From assembly GCF_004339565.1 (NCBI RefSeq), contig NZ_SMFZ01000001.1, positions 3,596,001 through 3,660,000 on the forward strand: DNA of 64,000 nucleotides, given 5' to 3'. The stretch comes from Pseudonocardia endophytica (lineage in GTDB: Bacteria; Actinomycetota; Actinomycetes; Mycobacteriales; Pseudonocardiaceae). Below the pieces are notes generated by a model. That model was not told where the DNA came from, made no database searches, and saw only the letters and a program-made list of their open reading frames with translations. The translations under genes were made by a program, and so were the position numbers. Positions 1-6,773 of this stretch are shown piece after piece. Each line of letters begins with the position of its first letter. Positions within the stretch are counted from its first letter, which is position 1.

Positions 1-590
1 CCCGCGTCGTTGCGGTAGCTGATCACCAGCTGGGACAGCCCGGCCGCGTGCAGGGCGGGTGCGATCCGCAGCGCCTCGCGCCGTGAGCTGCCCCTCCCGT
101 GCACGGCGACCACCCAGTCACCGCCGATGCCGTCGCCTCCCGGCGCGGGGATCTCCCACGCCGGGGCCGGACCCAGCGGGGTGCGGACGTCGACCTCGGT
201 GAACGCCAGTCCCCTGACGGACGGGTCGGGATCGAACGGCCCGGCGTCGACGACGGCCGGCCCGGTCACCGGGCGCGGTCCGGACAGCCACGACCGCACG
301 ACGTAGCCGCCGTCGGCCCCGACGACGTCCCCGAGCACGGCGAGCTGCTCCGTGCCGTCGTCCCCGACGGGTTGACGCAGACCCCACACGCCGGGCTGCG
401 CGACGGCCCGGCTGCGGCGCACCGTCACGGCGTCACCCTGCGCGGAGATCACCCGCTCCGGGTACGCGACCCGCGGCCGCGGGCTGATCAACACCGTCGA
501 GTAGTGCCAGCTCAGTGCCGTCCCCGCCGCGGTGGCCGTCGCCACCGTCCCGGCCAGCGTCCCGGTCAGCAACGCCCACGACCTCCGCAC
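1..590 (-). CDS. Membrane-anchored alpha/beta hydrolase, partial
   Basis: Only the N-terminal 196 codons are inside the window; the frame runs off the left edge. The chosen GTG is followed by a few Arg residues and a hydrophobic Ala/Thr/Leu stretch (about residues 5-30), which fits an uncleaved signal anchor. Further on the sequence VVAVHGRGSSRREALR resembles the first core strand and oxyanion region (HGxG) of alpha/beta hydrolases. The nucleophile elbow and the rest of the triad would lie outside the window. A GGGGAGG sequence lies just upstream of the start. Extracytoplasmic hydrolase or peptidase-like activity is inferred from fold and anchor; the substrate is unknown. Confidence 0.7.
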   Translation of the reverse strand, partial: MRRSWALLTGTLAGTVATATAAGTALSWHYSTVLISPRPRVAYPERVISAQGDAVTVRRSRAVAQPGVWGLRQPVGDDGTEQLAVLGDVVGADGGYVVRSWLSGPRPVTGPAVVDAGPFDPDPSVRGLAFTEVDVRTPLGPAPAWEIPAPGGDGIGGDWVVAVHGRGSSRREALRIAPALHAAGLSQLVISYRNDA

Positions 591-765
591 GCGGCCATCC
601 TCCCCGCCGTCCGCGCCGGACCACCACCTGTCGTAACCCGACCGGGGTCAGGCGGAGCATTCAGCGCAACCGGTTGGGCCGATAGCGCGTTCACCGAGTT
701 CGTTGCGACGGAGCGCAACCAGAGCGGCCATGATTCGTTACACATGCGGGTGCTCCCCACACCCC

Positions 766-782
766 GACGCTCCCCGACGTCA
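766..782 (+). promoter_or_regulatory. Leader element shared by two of the tandem small genes (copy 1)
   Basis: GACGCTCCCCGACGTCA lies 20 nt before the ATG at 803 and recurs exactly at 1671-1687 before the third paralogue. A looser relative (CGCTCCCCCGATCGTC) lies at about 1123-1138 before the second. It could be a common 5' UTR or promoter element, or simply the duplication footprint. Confidence 0.5.
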
Positions 783-802
783 ATCCGAAGGACCGCAACC
801 GC

Positions 803-1099
803 ATGGACACCTTCGCCCGCAACGCACTCCGGTTCTCGCTCGCCGGAGCCGGAGTCGTGGTGCTCGGCGCGAGCTACATCGGTCAGGCCTCGGCCGACGA
901 GGCCGACAAGGCCGACGACGCACCGGAGACCGGCTCGTCGAACCTGATGACCGCCGACCCGACCGCAGCCGTACCGGACGCGACCTCGCTGGTCGCGCTG
1001 CCGACCGTGCCGGCGCCCCAGTACCTGCTCGCCCCGTCATCGCTCGACACGTTCGTGCTGCCCACCGTCTCGGACGCCGTCGCCCTCCCCGAGCTCTGA
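803..1099 (+). CDS. Small exported protein, tandem family member 1
   Basis: 98 residues. The start MDTFARNALRFSLAGAG leads into a hydrophobic segment ending at an Ala-rich site (QASADE), a typical Sec signal peptide; the mature part would be about 65 residues, acidic and rich in Ala, Pro, Thr and Val with no cysteine. GAAGGA is placed as a ribosome binding site. It is the first of three paralogues in a row (also 1153 and 1706) that share the signal-peptide region and diverge in the mature part. Function unknown; a cell-surface or secreted role is inferred from the signal peptide only. Confidence 0.8.
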   Translation: MDTFARNALRFSLAGAGVVVLGASYIGQASADEADKADDAPETGSSNLMTADPTAAVPDATSLVALPTVPAPQYLLAPSSLDTFVLPTVSDAVALPEL

Positions 1100-1152
1100 G
1101 CCGGCTCCGCAGCCGTCGTCCTCGCTCCCCCGATCGTCCGGAGGACCCACGC

Positions 1153-1533
1153 ATGAACTCCTACGCACGCACAGCACTCCGCGTCTCGCTCGCCGGCGCA
1201 GGCGCCGCCGCACTCGGTGCCGGACTCGCCGGCCAGGCGTTCGCCGACGACGAGCCGACACCGAACACCGATCCGGCCGCGCTGCCCGACACGTCACAGG
1301 TGCAGGACAACTACGCGCCGCAGGGCGGCGACTCGGCCGACTTCACCGACGCGGACGAGACCGCGTCGCCGTTCCCGCAGTTCCCGGGCGGCGGCTCGTT
1401 CTCCCCGCTGCAGACGGTTCCCACTCCGCAGGGCCTGCTGGACACCGAGAACGTCCAGAACTTCCTGACGCCGGACGGCCAGGACATCGCGAAGGTCGTG
1501 TCGGACCCGCTGGCGCTGCAGCACGAGGGCTGA
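1153..1533 (+). CDS. Small exported protein, tandem family member 2
   Basis: 126 residues from the ATG preceded by GGAGGA. The signal peptide (MNSYARTALRVSLAGAG ... QAFADD) matches its neighbours; the mature part is acidic, rich in Pro, Gln, Asp and Phe, and contains a short PQFPGGGSFSPLQ stretch. It has no cysteine and no recognised domain. It is the most divergent of the three tandem paralogues. Function unknown. Confidence 0.8.
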   Translation: MNSYARTALRVSLAGAGAAALGAGLAGQAFADDEPTPNTDPAALPDTSQVQDNYAPQGGDSADFTDADETASPFPQFPGGGSFSPLQTVPTPQGLLDTENVQNFLTPDGQDIAKVVSDPLALQHEG

Positions 1534-1542
1534 ACATCTCGC

Positions 1543-1567
1543 CCGGGTGACGTCCTCGATCACCCGG
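1543..1567. repeat. Perfect inverted repeat after small gene 2
   Basis: CCGGGTGA, a 9-nt spacer, then TCACCCGG. It starts 10 nt after the stop of the second small gene and is not followed by a T run, so it may be a weak terminator, a 3'-stabilising hairpin, or an operator for the third gene. Confidence 0.45.
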
Positions 1568-1670
1568 AGCAGTATCGTCACCGCTCCGAGTGACGATCCA
1601 GGCCCGAACGGCTCCAGTGAGGAACCGTCGTTGGTCCATCTCGTTGCTCTTTCCGGGGCTCCGGCCCCGA

Positions 1671-1687
1671 GACGCTCCCCGACGTCA
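1671..1687 (+). promoter_or_regulatory. Leader element shared by two of the tandem small genes (copy 2)
   Basis: Exact second copy of the 17-nt element at 766-782, ending 18 nt before the ATG at 1706. The near-identical distance to the start codon in both copies argues for a functional leader or promoter element. Confidence 0.5.
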
Positions 1688-1705
1688 CACCGAAAGGCAC
1701 TACAC

Positions 1706-2056
1706 ATGGACACGTTCGCGAGGAACGCGCTGCGGCTGTCGCTCGCAGGCGCCGGTGTCGCCGTACTGGGCGCCGGCTTCGTCGGCCAGGCCTCCGCCGC
1801 CGAGCAGCCCGGCAGCGACCTGCTGAACAACCAGGTCCCCGACACGTCGAACGTCGAGTCGACCCTGACCGGCGCCGTGCCGTCCACCAGCGACAACACG
1901 ATGTCGCTCGGCGGCCAGAACGTGACCGGCGCCGTGCCGACGAAGGCCACCCCGACCGCGGCAACGCCCTCCTCGGACTCGCTGCCGTCGCTGGCCGACA
2001 CCCAGGCGTTCCAGGTTCCGAGCGTCGCGAACCTCCAGGCCCCCGGCCTGTCCTGA
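1706..2056 (+). CDS. Small exported protein, tandem family member 3
   Basis: 116 residues. The first 30 residues are nearly the same as in family member 1 (MDTFARNALRLSLAGAG, cleavage near QASAAE). The mature part is Ser/Thr/Val-rich with a repeated LTGAVPS / VTGAVPT motif about 25 residues apart. No cysteine and no known domain. The gene ends just before a strong hairpin terminator. Function unknown. Confidence 0.8.
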   Translation: MDTFARNALRLSLAGAGVAVLGAGFVGQASAAEQPGSDLLNNQVPDTSNVESTLTGAVPSTSDNTMSLGGQNVTGAVPTKATPTAATPSSDSLPSLADTQAFQVPSVANLQAPGLS

Positions 2057-2069
2057 CGCACGCTCCCCT

Positions 2070-2104
2070 CGGCCGTCCGTGCAGCGTGGCACGGGCGGCC
2101 GTTT
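2070..2104. terminator. Strong hairpin terminator
   Basis: A 13-bp stem (CGGCCGTCCGTGC with GCACGGGCGGCCG, one G-T wobble), a 6-nt loop and then TTT. It lies between the convergent small-protein gene and the GNAT gene and could serve both. Confidence 0.8.
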
Positions 2105-2133
2105 CGCGTCCGGGGCCGGTGCCGGACCGCGGC

Positions 2134-2661
2134 TCAGCGGGGGACGCGGACGACGAACTCGTAGCGGTCGAAGTCGTCCTCGTCGACGCTGACGTGCCGG
2201 ACGAACCGGAACCCGGCCCGTTCGGCCACCCGCGAGGACGCGCCGTTCGCCGGGTCGACGTCGATCAGCACGCGGTCCACGTCGCCGCGCTCGCCGAGGT
2301 AGCGGCAGACCAGCCGCACCGCGCGCGTCGCCAGCCCGTGCCCGCGGAACCGCGGGTACAGCCCGTAGGCCAGTCCCGCCTGCCGGGTGGCGGGCTCCGG
2401 GTCGAGGTCGGCGTCGATCGTGCCGCAGAGCGTCACGCCCCGGTCCACGCGGATGCCGAACGAGAGCTTCGGACCGTCGGTCGCCCAGCGCTCGATCGAG
2501 CGGCGGACGTGCGCGTGCACGGTGGCCCGTGAGCCGGGACCACCGTTCAGCCAGCGGACGAGTTCCTCGTCCTCGCCCGCGAGGTGCGGCTCGACGTCCT
2601 CCCACCGCAACGGGCTGATCACGATCACGCCGTCGGTCAGCGTGTTCGCGGGCAGGGGCAC
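2134..2661 (-). CDS. GNAT N-acetyltransferase (RimJ/RimL type)
   Basis: 175 residues. The acetyl-CoA-binding segment is visible in the middle (LYPRFRGHGLATRAVRL, the R/Q-x-x-G-x-G/A loop), followed by the usual N-x-x-S-x-x-V-x-x-x-A-G-F block (NGASSRVAERAGF, about residue 145). The N-terminal half begins with a substrate loop typical of RimJ/RimL enzymes that acetylate protein N termini or small amines. The GTG start is the first in frame after the upstream gene; no clear ribosome binding site decides it. Acceptor unknown. Confidence 0.85.
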   Translation of the reverse strand: MPLPANTLTDGVIVISPLRWEDVEPHLAGEDEELVRWLNGGPGSRATVHAHVRRSIERWATDGPKLSFGIRVDRGVTLCGTIDADLDPEPATRQAGLAYGLYPRFRGHGLATRAVRLVCRYLGERGDVDRVLIDVDPANGASSRVAERAGFRFVRHVSVDEDDFDRYEFVVRVPR

Positions 2662-2683
2662 GGAGTCATCTTGCAGGAGACAC

Positions 2684-3451
2684 TCAGTGTTCGTGCCCGG
2701 GGGACACCGCGTAGCGGACGAGCAGCGTGTCGTGCGCGGCGACCACCGACAGCAGCGTCAGGCGGACCGGATCGAGGCCCGTCCCGCGGGCGATCCGGCC
2801 TGCGTCGCCGGACACCAGGAACGGTGCGACGGTCAGCCGCAGCTCGTCCACCAGCCCGGCCGCGGCCATGCTGCCGAACAGCGCGGGACCGCCCATGCAG
2901 TTGATCCGGTTCAGGCCCCTCCGGCCGAGCTCGGCGACGACGGCCGCGAGGTCGACGTCGTGCTCCCCCGTCACGACGACGTCGGCGCCCGCCGCGGCCC
3001 ACGCGTCGCGCAGCTCCGACGGCGCTGCGGCACAGGTGAACACGATCGTCGGGACGAGCGTGTCGGTGAGCACCGGCGCGTCCGCGGGCAACGATCGTCC
3101 GGACGCCGTGACGACGGCGGTCGCGGCGATCTCACGCAGGCCGTGCCGGGCCCGGCGACCGGCGGCGCGCTCGCCCGGCTTCACACCGGTGAACCCCTCG
3201 GCGACCGCGGTGCCCGCCGCCACGAGGACGACGTCGGCGAGGTCGGTCCCGAGGTCCAGGACCTGCCGGTCCGGCGGCGTGGAGAGCCCGCGCGAGCTCC
3301 CCTCGACGGTGACCGCTCCGTCCGCACTCGACACGAAGTTGACGACGACCCGCGGTACCGGACCGTCGGGGTACCGGTAGAGCTCCTCCAGCCCGGCCGC
3401 GTCGATCGGCCCCGCCCGGTCCGGCGGCCAGACCAGGTGGTTCGCGCTCAC
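2684..3451 (-). CDS. RibD C-terminal-type pyrimidine/dihydrofolate reductase
   Basis: 255 residues, a stand-alone RibD_C (DHFR-fold) reductase without a deaminase domain. Visible family features are VVNFVSSADGAVT, a glycine-rich NADPH-binding loop, RINCMGGPALFGSM near residue 175 and the C-terminal DELRLTVAPFLV block. Members reduce the riboflavin precursor 5-amino-6-ribosylaminouracil phosphate; the mycobacterial homologue Rv2671 has been reported to show dihydrofolate reductase activity and to give antifolate resistance when overexpressed. The GTG start overlaps the stop of the folP-like gene by 4 bp, so the two are translationally coupled. A folate role is therefore as likely as a riboflavin role. 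Confidence 0.82.
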   Translation of the reverse strand: MSANHLVWPPDRAGPIDAAGLEELYRYPDGPVPRVVVNFVSSADGAVTVEGSSRGLSTPPDRQVLDLGTDLADVVLVAAGTAVAEGFTGVKPGERAAGRRARHGLREIAATAVVTASGRSLPADAPVLTDTLVPTIVFTCAAAPSELRDAWAAAGADVVVTGEHDVDLAAVVAELGRRGLNRINCMGGPALFGSMAAAGLVDELRLTVAPFLVSGDAGRIARGTGLDPVRLTLLSVVAAHDTLLVRYAVSPGHEH

Positions 3452-4314
3452 GCGAGCAGCCGCACGGTCCGCGACGGCCTGCGCTCGCCGCGCACCGTCG
3501 CCACCATCTCGCAGGTCTCCCGGGTTGCCCGGACCTGGTGCGCCCGCACCATCGCGACGCCGCGGTCGGCGGCCAGCGCGGTCGCGGCGAGCGTCCCGGT
3601 GAGCCGCTCCCCGAGCGGCACGTCGAGGGACTCCCCGACCACGGTCTTGTTCGACATCGCCAGCAGCACCGGCCAGCCGGTCGCGACCATCCGGTCGATC
3701 TCCCGGAGCACGGCGAGGCTGTGCAGCGTGTTCTTCGAGAAGTCGATCGCCGGGTCGATCAGCACGCCGTCCGCGGGCACGCCCTCGGCGACGGCGCGTT
3801 CGGCGAGCGCGACCGTCTGGTCCACGACGGAGGCGACGACGTCCTCGTAGCGCGGGCGGTGCGGCTCGGTCCGGGGCGCGACGTGGTCGGTGTGCGCGCT
3901 GACGTAGCCGGCGCCGTGCCGGGCCGCGACCTCCAGGATCCCGGGGTCGGCGGCCGCCCAGTTGTCGTTGACCAGATCGGCGCCCGCCTTGCACACGGCG
4001 TCCGCCGGTCCGGCGCGGAACGTGTCCACGCTGATCACCACGTCCGGGAACTGCGACCGCACCCATTCCACGGTCGGCACCACGCGCTCGATCTCGTCGG
4101 CCTCGGTGACCTCGGAACCGGGGCTGGCCGGCACGCCGCCGATGTCGATCACGTCGGCACCCTCGCGGACGGCGGCCGTGACGGCGTCCCGCGCGGCCTG
4201 CTCGGCGAACGTGGCGCCGTGGTCGTAGAACGAGTCCGGCGTGCGGTTGACGATGGCCATCACCATCGCGCGGTCCCGTGTCCACGTCCGGCCCCGGAAC
4301 GTCAGCCTCGGCAC
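3448..4314 (-). CDS. folP2: Dihydropteroate synthase paralogue FolP2
   Basis: 288 residues from a GTG preceded by GAGGAGGAG. The N-terminal signature reads MAIVNRTPDSFYDHGATF, the form seen in mycobacterial FolP2 (Rv1207) rather than FolP1 (MGVLNVTDDSFSDGG). Other DHPS landmarks are ADVIDIGG, VISVDTFR, LVNDNW, the DPAIDFSKN segment and the C-terminal VRAHQVRATRE, corresponding to the sulphonamide-pocket R-x-H region. Mycobacterial FolP2 was reported to lack measurable DHPS activity, so the reaction here is uncertain. The downstream reductase overlaps by 4 bp. Confidence 0.82.
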   Translation of the reverse strand: MPRLTFRGRTWTRDRAMVMAIVNRTPDSFYDHGATFAEQAARDAVTAAVREGADVIDIGGVPASPGSEVTEADEIERVVPTVEWVRSQFPDVVISVDTFRAGPADAVCKAGADLVNDNWAAADPGILEVAARHGAGYVSAHTDHVAPRTEPHRPRYEDVVASVVDQTVALAERAVAEGVPADGVLIDPAIDFSKNTLHSLAVLREIDRMVATGWPVLLAMSNKTVVGESLDVPLGERLTGTLAATALAADRGVAMVRAHQVRATRETCEMVATVRGERRPSRTVRLLA

Positions 4315-4396
4315 GTGGGGCTCCTCCTCGCTCTCGTGATCACCCGGCCGTCCCATCTTCGCCCCTCGCCGCCTCCGCGTGCCCGTCGGATAGCCG

Positions 4397-4409
4397 TTGA
4401 CTCAGTCAA
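4397..4409. promoter_or_regulatory. Palindromic operator over a -35 box
   Basis: TTGACTCAGTCAA is a perfect 6-1-6 palindrome whose left half is a good -35 hexamer; weak -10-like bases follow near 4420-4429. It sits 36 bp upstream of the MarR-GNAT gene and is the most plausible binding site for that protein's own MarR domain. Confidence 0.6.
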
Positions 4410-4445
4410 TAGAATCTCTGACGAATACAACGAAGGGATCGTGTC

Positions 4446-5366
4446 ATGTCGACGGGAACTGCCGCGGTGCAGCACGTCCGTGCGTTCAACCGCTTCTACA
4501 CGCGGGTCATCGGCGTGCTCGACGCCGGGCTCGCCGGCTCGTCGTACACGCTCACCGAGGCCCGCGTGTTGTTCGAGCTCGCCGACCGCGGCGGCGTCGA
4601 GACCGGCGACCTGCGACGCGACCTCGGCCTGGACGCCGGCTACCTCAGCCGGATCCTCGGGCGGTTCGACGAGCGCGGCCTCGTCGAGCGGGAGCGCGCG
4701 TCCGGCGACGGCCGCAAGCAGGTCGTCCGGCTCACCGACGCGGGCCGCGCGACTTTTCGGGATCTCGACGAGAAACAGACGGACGCGGTCCGCGACCTGC
4801 TCGCCCCACTGGGCAGCGGGTCGCAGGACCGGCTGGTCGCAGCCATGCGCGACGTGCGCCGCGAGCTCGACGAGCACCCGGCACCACCCGCCGTCGTGCT
4901 CCGCGGGCTGGAGCCTGGCGACCTGGGCTGGGTGGTGTCGCGGCACGGCTCGCTCTACGCCTCCGAGTACGGATGGGACGGCACGTTCGAGACACTCGTC
5001 GCGGGCGTCGCGGCCCGGTACGCGGAGGCGGCCGATCCCCGGTCGGCCGGGTGGATCGCGGAGGTCGACGGCGAGCGCGCCGGGTCCGTGTTCTGCGTCC
5101 CGGGCGCCGACGAGGACACTGCCGTGCTGCGGTTGCTGCTGGTCGAGCCGGGATTCCGCGGATTGCGGATCGGTTCTCGTCTGGTTGACGAGTGTCTACG
5201 GTTCGCCCGGCGCGCGGGATTCCGGAGGATCACGCTGTGGACCGTCGACCTGCTCGACTCGGCCCGGCACATCTACGAGCGCGCGGGTTTTCATCTTGAT
5301 GACGAGAATACTGTCCACCGGTTCGGTGCGGAGCTGAACAGCCAGAACTGGTCCCGCGCGCTCTGA
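4446..5366 (+). CDS. MarR-type regulator fused to a GNAT acetyltransferase
   Basis: 306 residues. Residues about 1-145 form a winged-helix MarR domain (LTEARVLFELADRGGV, then DLGLDAGYLSRILGRFDERGLVE, wing ERASGDGRKQVVRLT). Residues about 155-306 form a GNAT domain with LLLVEPGFRGLRIGSRLV (acetyl-CoA loop) and ARHIYERAGF. Such fusions are known in bacteria and are thought to link ligand acetylation to transcriptional control. GAAGGGA precedes the ATG. A perfect palindrome over the -35 box suggests autoregulation. Confidence 0.88.
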   Translation: MSTGTAAVQHVRAFNRFYTRVIGVLDAGLAGSSYTLTEARVLFELADRGGVETGDLRRDLGLDAGYLSRILGRFDERGLVERERASGDGRKQVVRLTDAGRATFRDLDEKQTDAVRDLLAPLGSGSQDRLVAAMRDVRRELDEHPAPPAVVLRGLEPGDLGWVVSRHGSLYASEYGWDGTFETLVAGVAARYAEAADPRSAGWIAEVDGERAGSVFCVPGADEDTAVLRLLLVEPGFRGLRIGSRLVDECLRFARRAGFRRITLWTVDLLDSARHIYERAGFHLDDENTVHRFGAELNSQNWSRAL

Positions 5367-5462
5367 GTCCGCGCCCCGGCAGGAGCTGCTGTTCGACCGG
5401 GAACCCGGTGAGTGACCTCGACGGTCATGGCGCCGACGGACGCCGGCCGCGAGGATCCCCGC

Positions 5463-5861
5463 ATGACCGACACGGACGCCCTCCTCGACGCGATGCCGTT
5501 CGCCCGCCTGCTCGGCATGACCGTCGACGAGGCGTCGGCCGAGCGGGTCGTCGCCCGGCTCGAGCACCGACCGGACCTGTGCACGACCGGCGGGCTGATG
5601 CACGGCGGCGCGCTGATGACGTTCGCCGACACGACGGGCGCGCTCTGCGCCTACCTCGGCCTGCCCGAGGGTGCCGGCACGGCGACGACGAGCTCGCACA
5701 CGTCGCTGTTCCGCGCGGCGAGGGCCGGCACGCTCACCGCCACGACGCGCGCGCTCCATCGCGGCCGGACGTCGGTCGTCGTGCAGACCGACGTGACCGA
5801 CGACGAGGGGCGCCCGATCAGCCAGACCACGCAGACCCAGGCCGTGCTGATCGGACGCTGA
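5463..5861 (+). CDS. PaaI-type acyl-CoA thioesterase
   Basis: 132 residues with a single hotdog fold. GLMHGGALMTFADTTG (about residues 44-59) is the family signature, including the His-Gly-Gly and the Asp of the active-site helix; SSHTSLFRAARAG and VVVQTDVTDDEG fit strands 3-5. The internal ATG is preferred because it follows GAGGATCC and begins directly at the fold; an upstream in-frame GTG would add 17 residues. Likely hydrolyses aromatic or medium-chain acyl-CoA. Confidence 0.85.
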   Translation: MTDTDALLDAMPFARLLGMTVDEASAERVVARLEHRPDLCTTGGLMHGGALMTFADTTGALCAYLGLPEGAGTATTSSHTSLFRAARAGTLTATTRALHRGRTSVVVQTDVTDDEGRPISQTTQTQAVLIGR

Positions 5862-5998
5862 CCGTCCGCCGCGCACGGGATGCGCAGCGATCCGGCCGAC
5901 GTGCGCCCATTCGGTGAACGCACGCGTCCGGGCTCGCGCGTACTCCGGATCTCCGCGCGTTCAGCGGATCACCGCGCGGACCGGGCTACGGTGATCCC

Positions 5999-6388
5999 GT
6001 GCTGGACCACGTGTCGATCACCGTCGACGACCTGGACGCCGCCGTCCGGTTCTACGACGCCGTCCTGGGCGAGCTGGGGCACGAGCGGGTGTCCTCGACC
6101 GGATCGGCCGCCGGGTACGGCCCACGCAACTCACCGGACGACGACACGCACTGCTACCTGTCGATCGTGCTGGGCTCCCCCGCTCCGGACGACCGCCACT
6201 GGGCGTTCCGCGCCGGGGCCCGCGCCGACGTCGTCCGGTTCCACGCCCTCGCGATGGTCAATGGCGGCTCCGACGACGGCGGCGTCGACGAGCGCCCGGA
6301 GTACCACCCCGGCTACTTCTCCGCGTTCGTCCGCGACCCGTCCGGCAACCGCCTGGAAGCGGTCCACCACCGCCTCTGCTCTGGCTGA
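5999..6388 (+). CDS. VOC (glyoxalase/dioxygenase superfamily) protein
   Basis: 129 residues. It starts with LDHVSITVDDLDAAVRFYDAVLG, the first beta-alpha-beta unit with a metal-ligand His, and ends with YFSAFVRDPSGNRLEAV, the DPxGN..E strand with the last ligand Glu. Single-domain VOC proteins act as isomerases, dioxygenases or drug-binding proteins. The GTG is preceded at 6 nt by TACGGT, so the mRNA may be leaderless. Substrate unknown. Confidence 0.85.
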   Translation: MLDHVSITVDDLDAAVRFYDAVLGELGHERVSSTGSAAGYGPRNSPDDDTHCYLSIVLGSPAPDDRHWAFRAGARADVVRFHALAMVNGGSDDGGVDERPEYHPGYFSAFVRDPSGNRLEAVHHRLCSG

Positions 6389-6395
6389 CATGTCG

Positions 6396-6432
6396 CTCAT
6401 GGCTGTTCGATCACGGCCCGGACAACCATGAG
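6396..6432. terminator. Hairpin after the VOC gene
   Basis: CTCATGG pairs with CCATGAG, and TGT with ACA just inside it, around a central loop. It starts 7 nt after the VOC stop and lies downstream of the glycosyltransferase remnant on the other strand, so it could terminate from either side. There is no T run. Confidence 0.5.
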
Positions 6433-6510
6433 TGCCATCTCAACCGGTGTCGATCACCGACGCGGCGATCCGCAACCTGCGCGAGCCGTCGGCCCGTCCC
6501 ACACCGCCGA

Positions 6511-6700
6511 TCATGCACTCGCGCGCGATGCCACCTCCGCGAGCGTCCGGGCCGTCGTCGTCGCCCCGTCGGTGCGGACCTGGCCCGCCACGTCCACGGC
6601 ACAGCACCGCATCGTCGCCCTGCTCGCGCAACGCGAGGGCCAGAGCGAGCATCGGCTCGACCTCACCCCGCGACCCGACCGTCGACATCAGCACCCTCAT
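6511..6700 (-). pseudogene. Deletion remnant of a macrolide/sterol-type glycosyltransferase
   Basis: The reading starts MRVLMSTVGSRGEVEPML, the N terminus of MGT/UGT-type glycosyltransferases, and is in register for about 33 codons up to AVLC. After that the sense continues in another frame as VAGQVRTDGATTTARTLAEV followed by ASRASA and a stop, which looks like the extreme C terminus of the same family (R-x-D-G-A-x-x-x-A-x-x-L). About 350 central codons that a normal enzyme of about 400 residues would have are missing. Internal deletion plus frame change marks it as non-functional. Confidence 0.65.
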
Positions 6701-6773
6701 GGGTGCCGGAGTCTGCGCCGCCGACCGGGTCTTGCCGCACGACGCCCCGTCGGATATACCGTGACGTGGCAGG

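Noticed and set aside
2684..4285. A 533-codon minus-strand open frame that runs through both the reductase and the folP2 region
   Set aside because: Only its last 255 codons read as a protein family; the rest is the Arg/Gly-rich antisense-like composition of a shadow frame over folP2, whose own frame has the DHPS signature and a good ribosome binding site.
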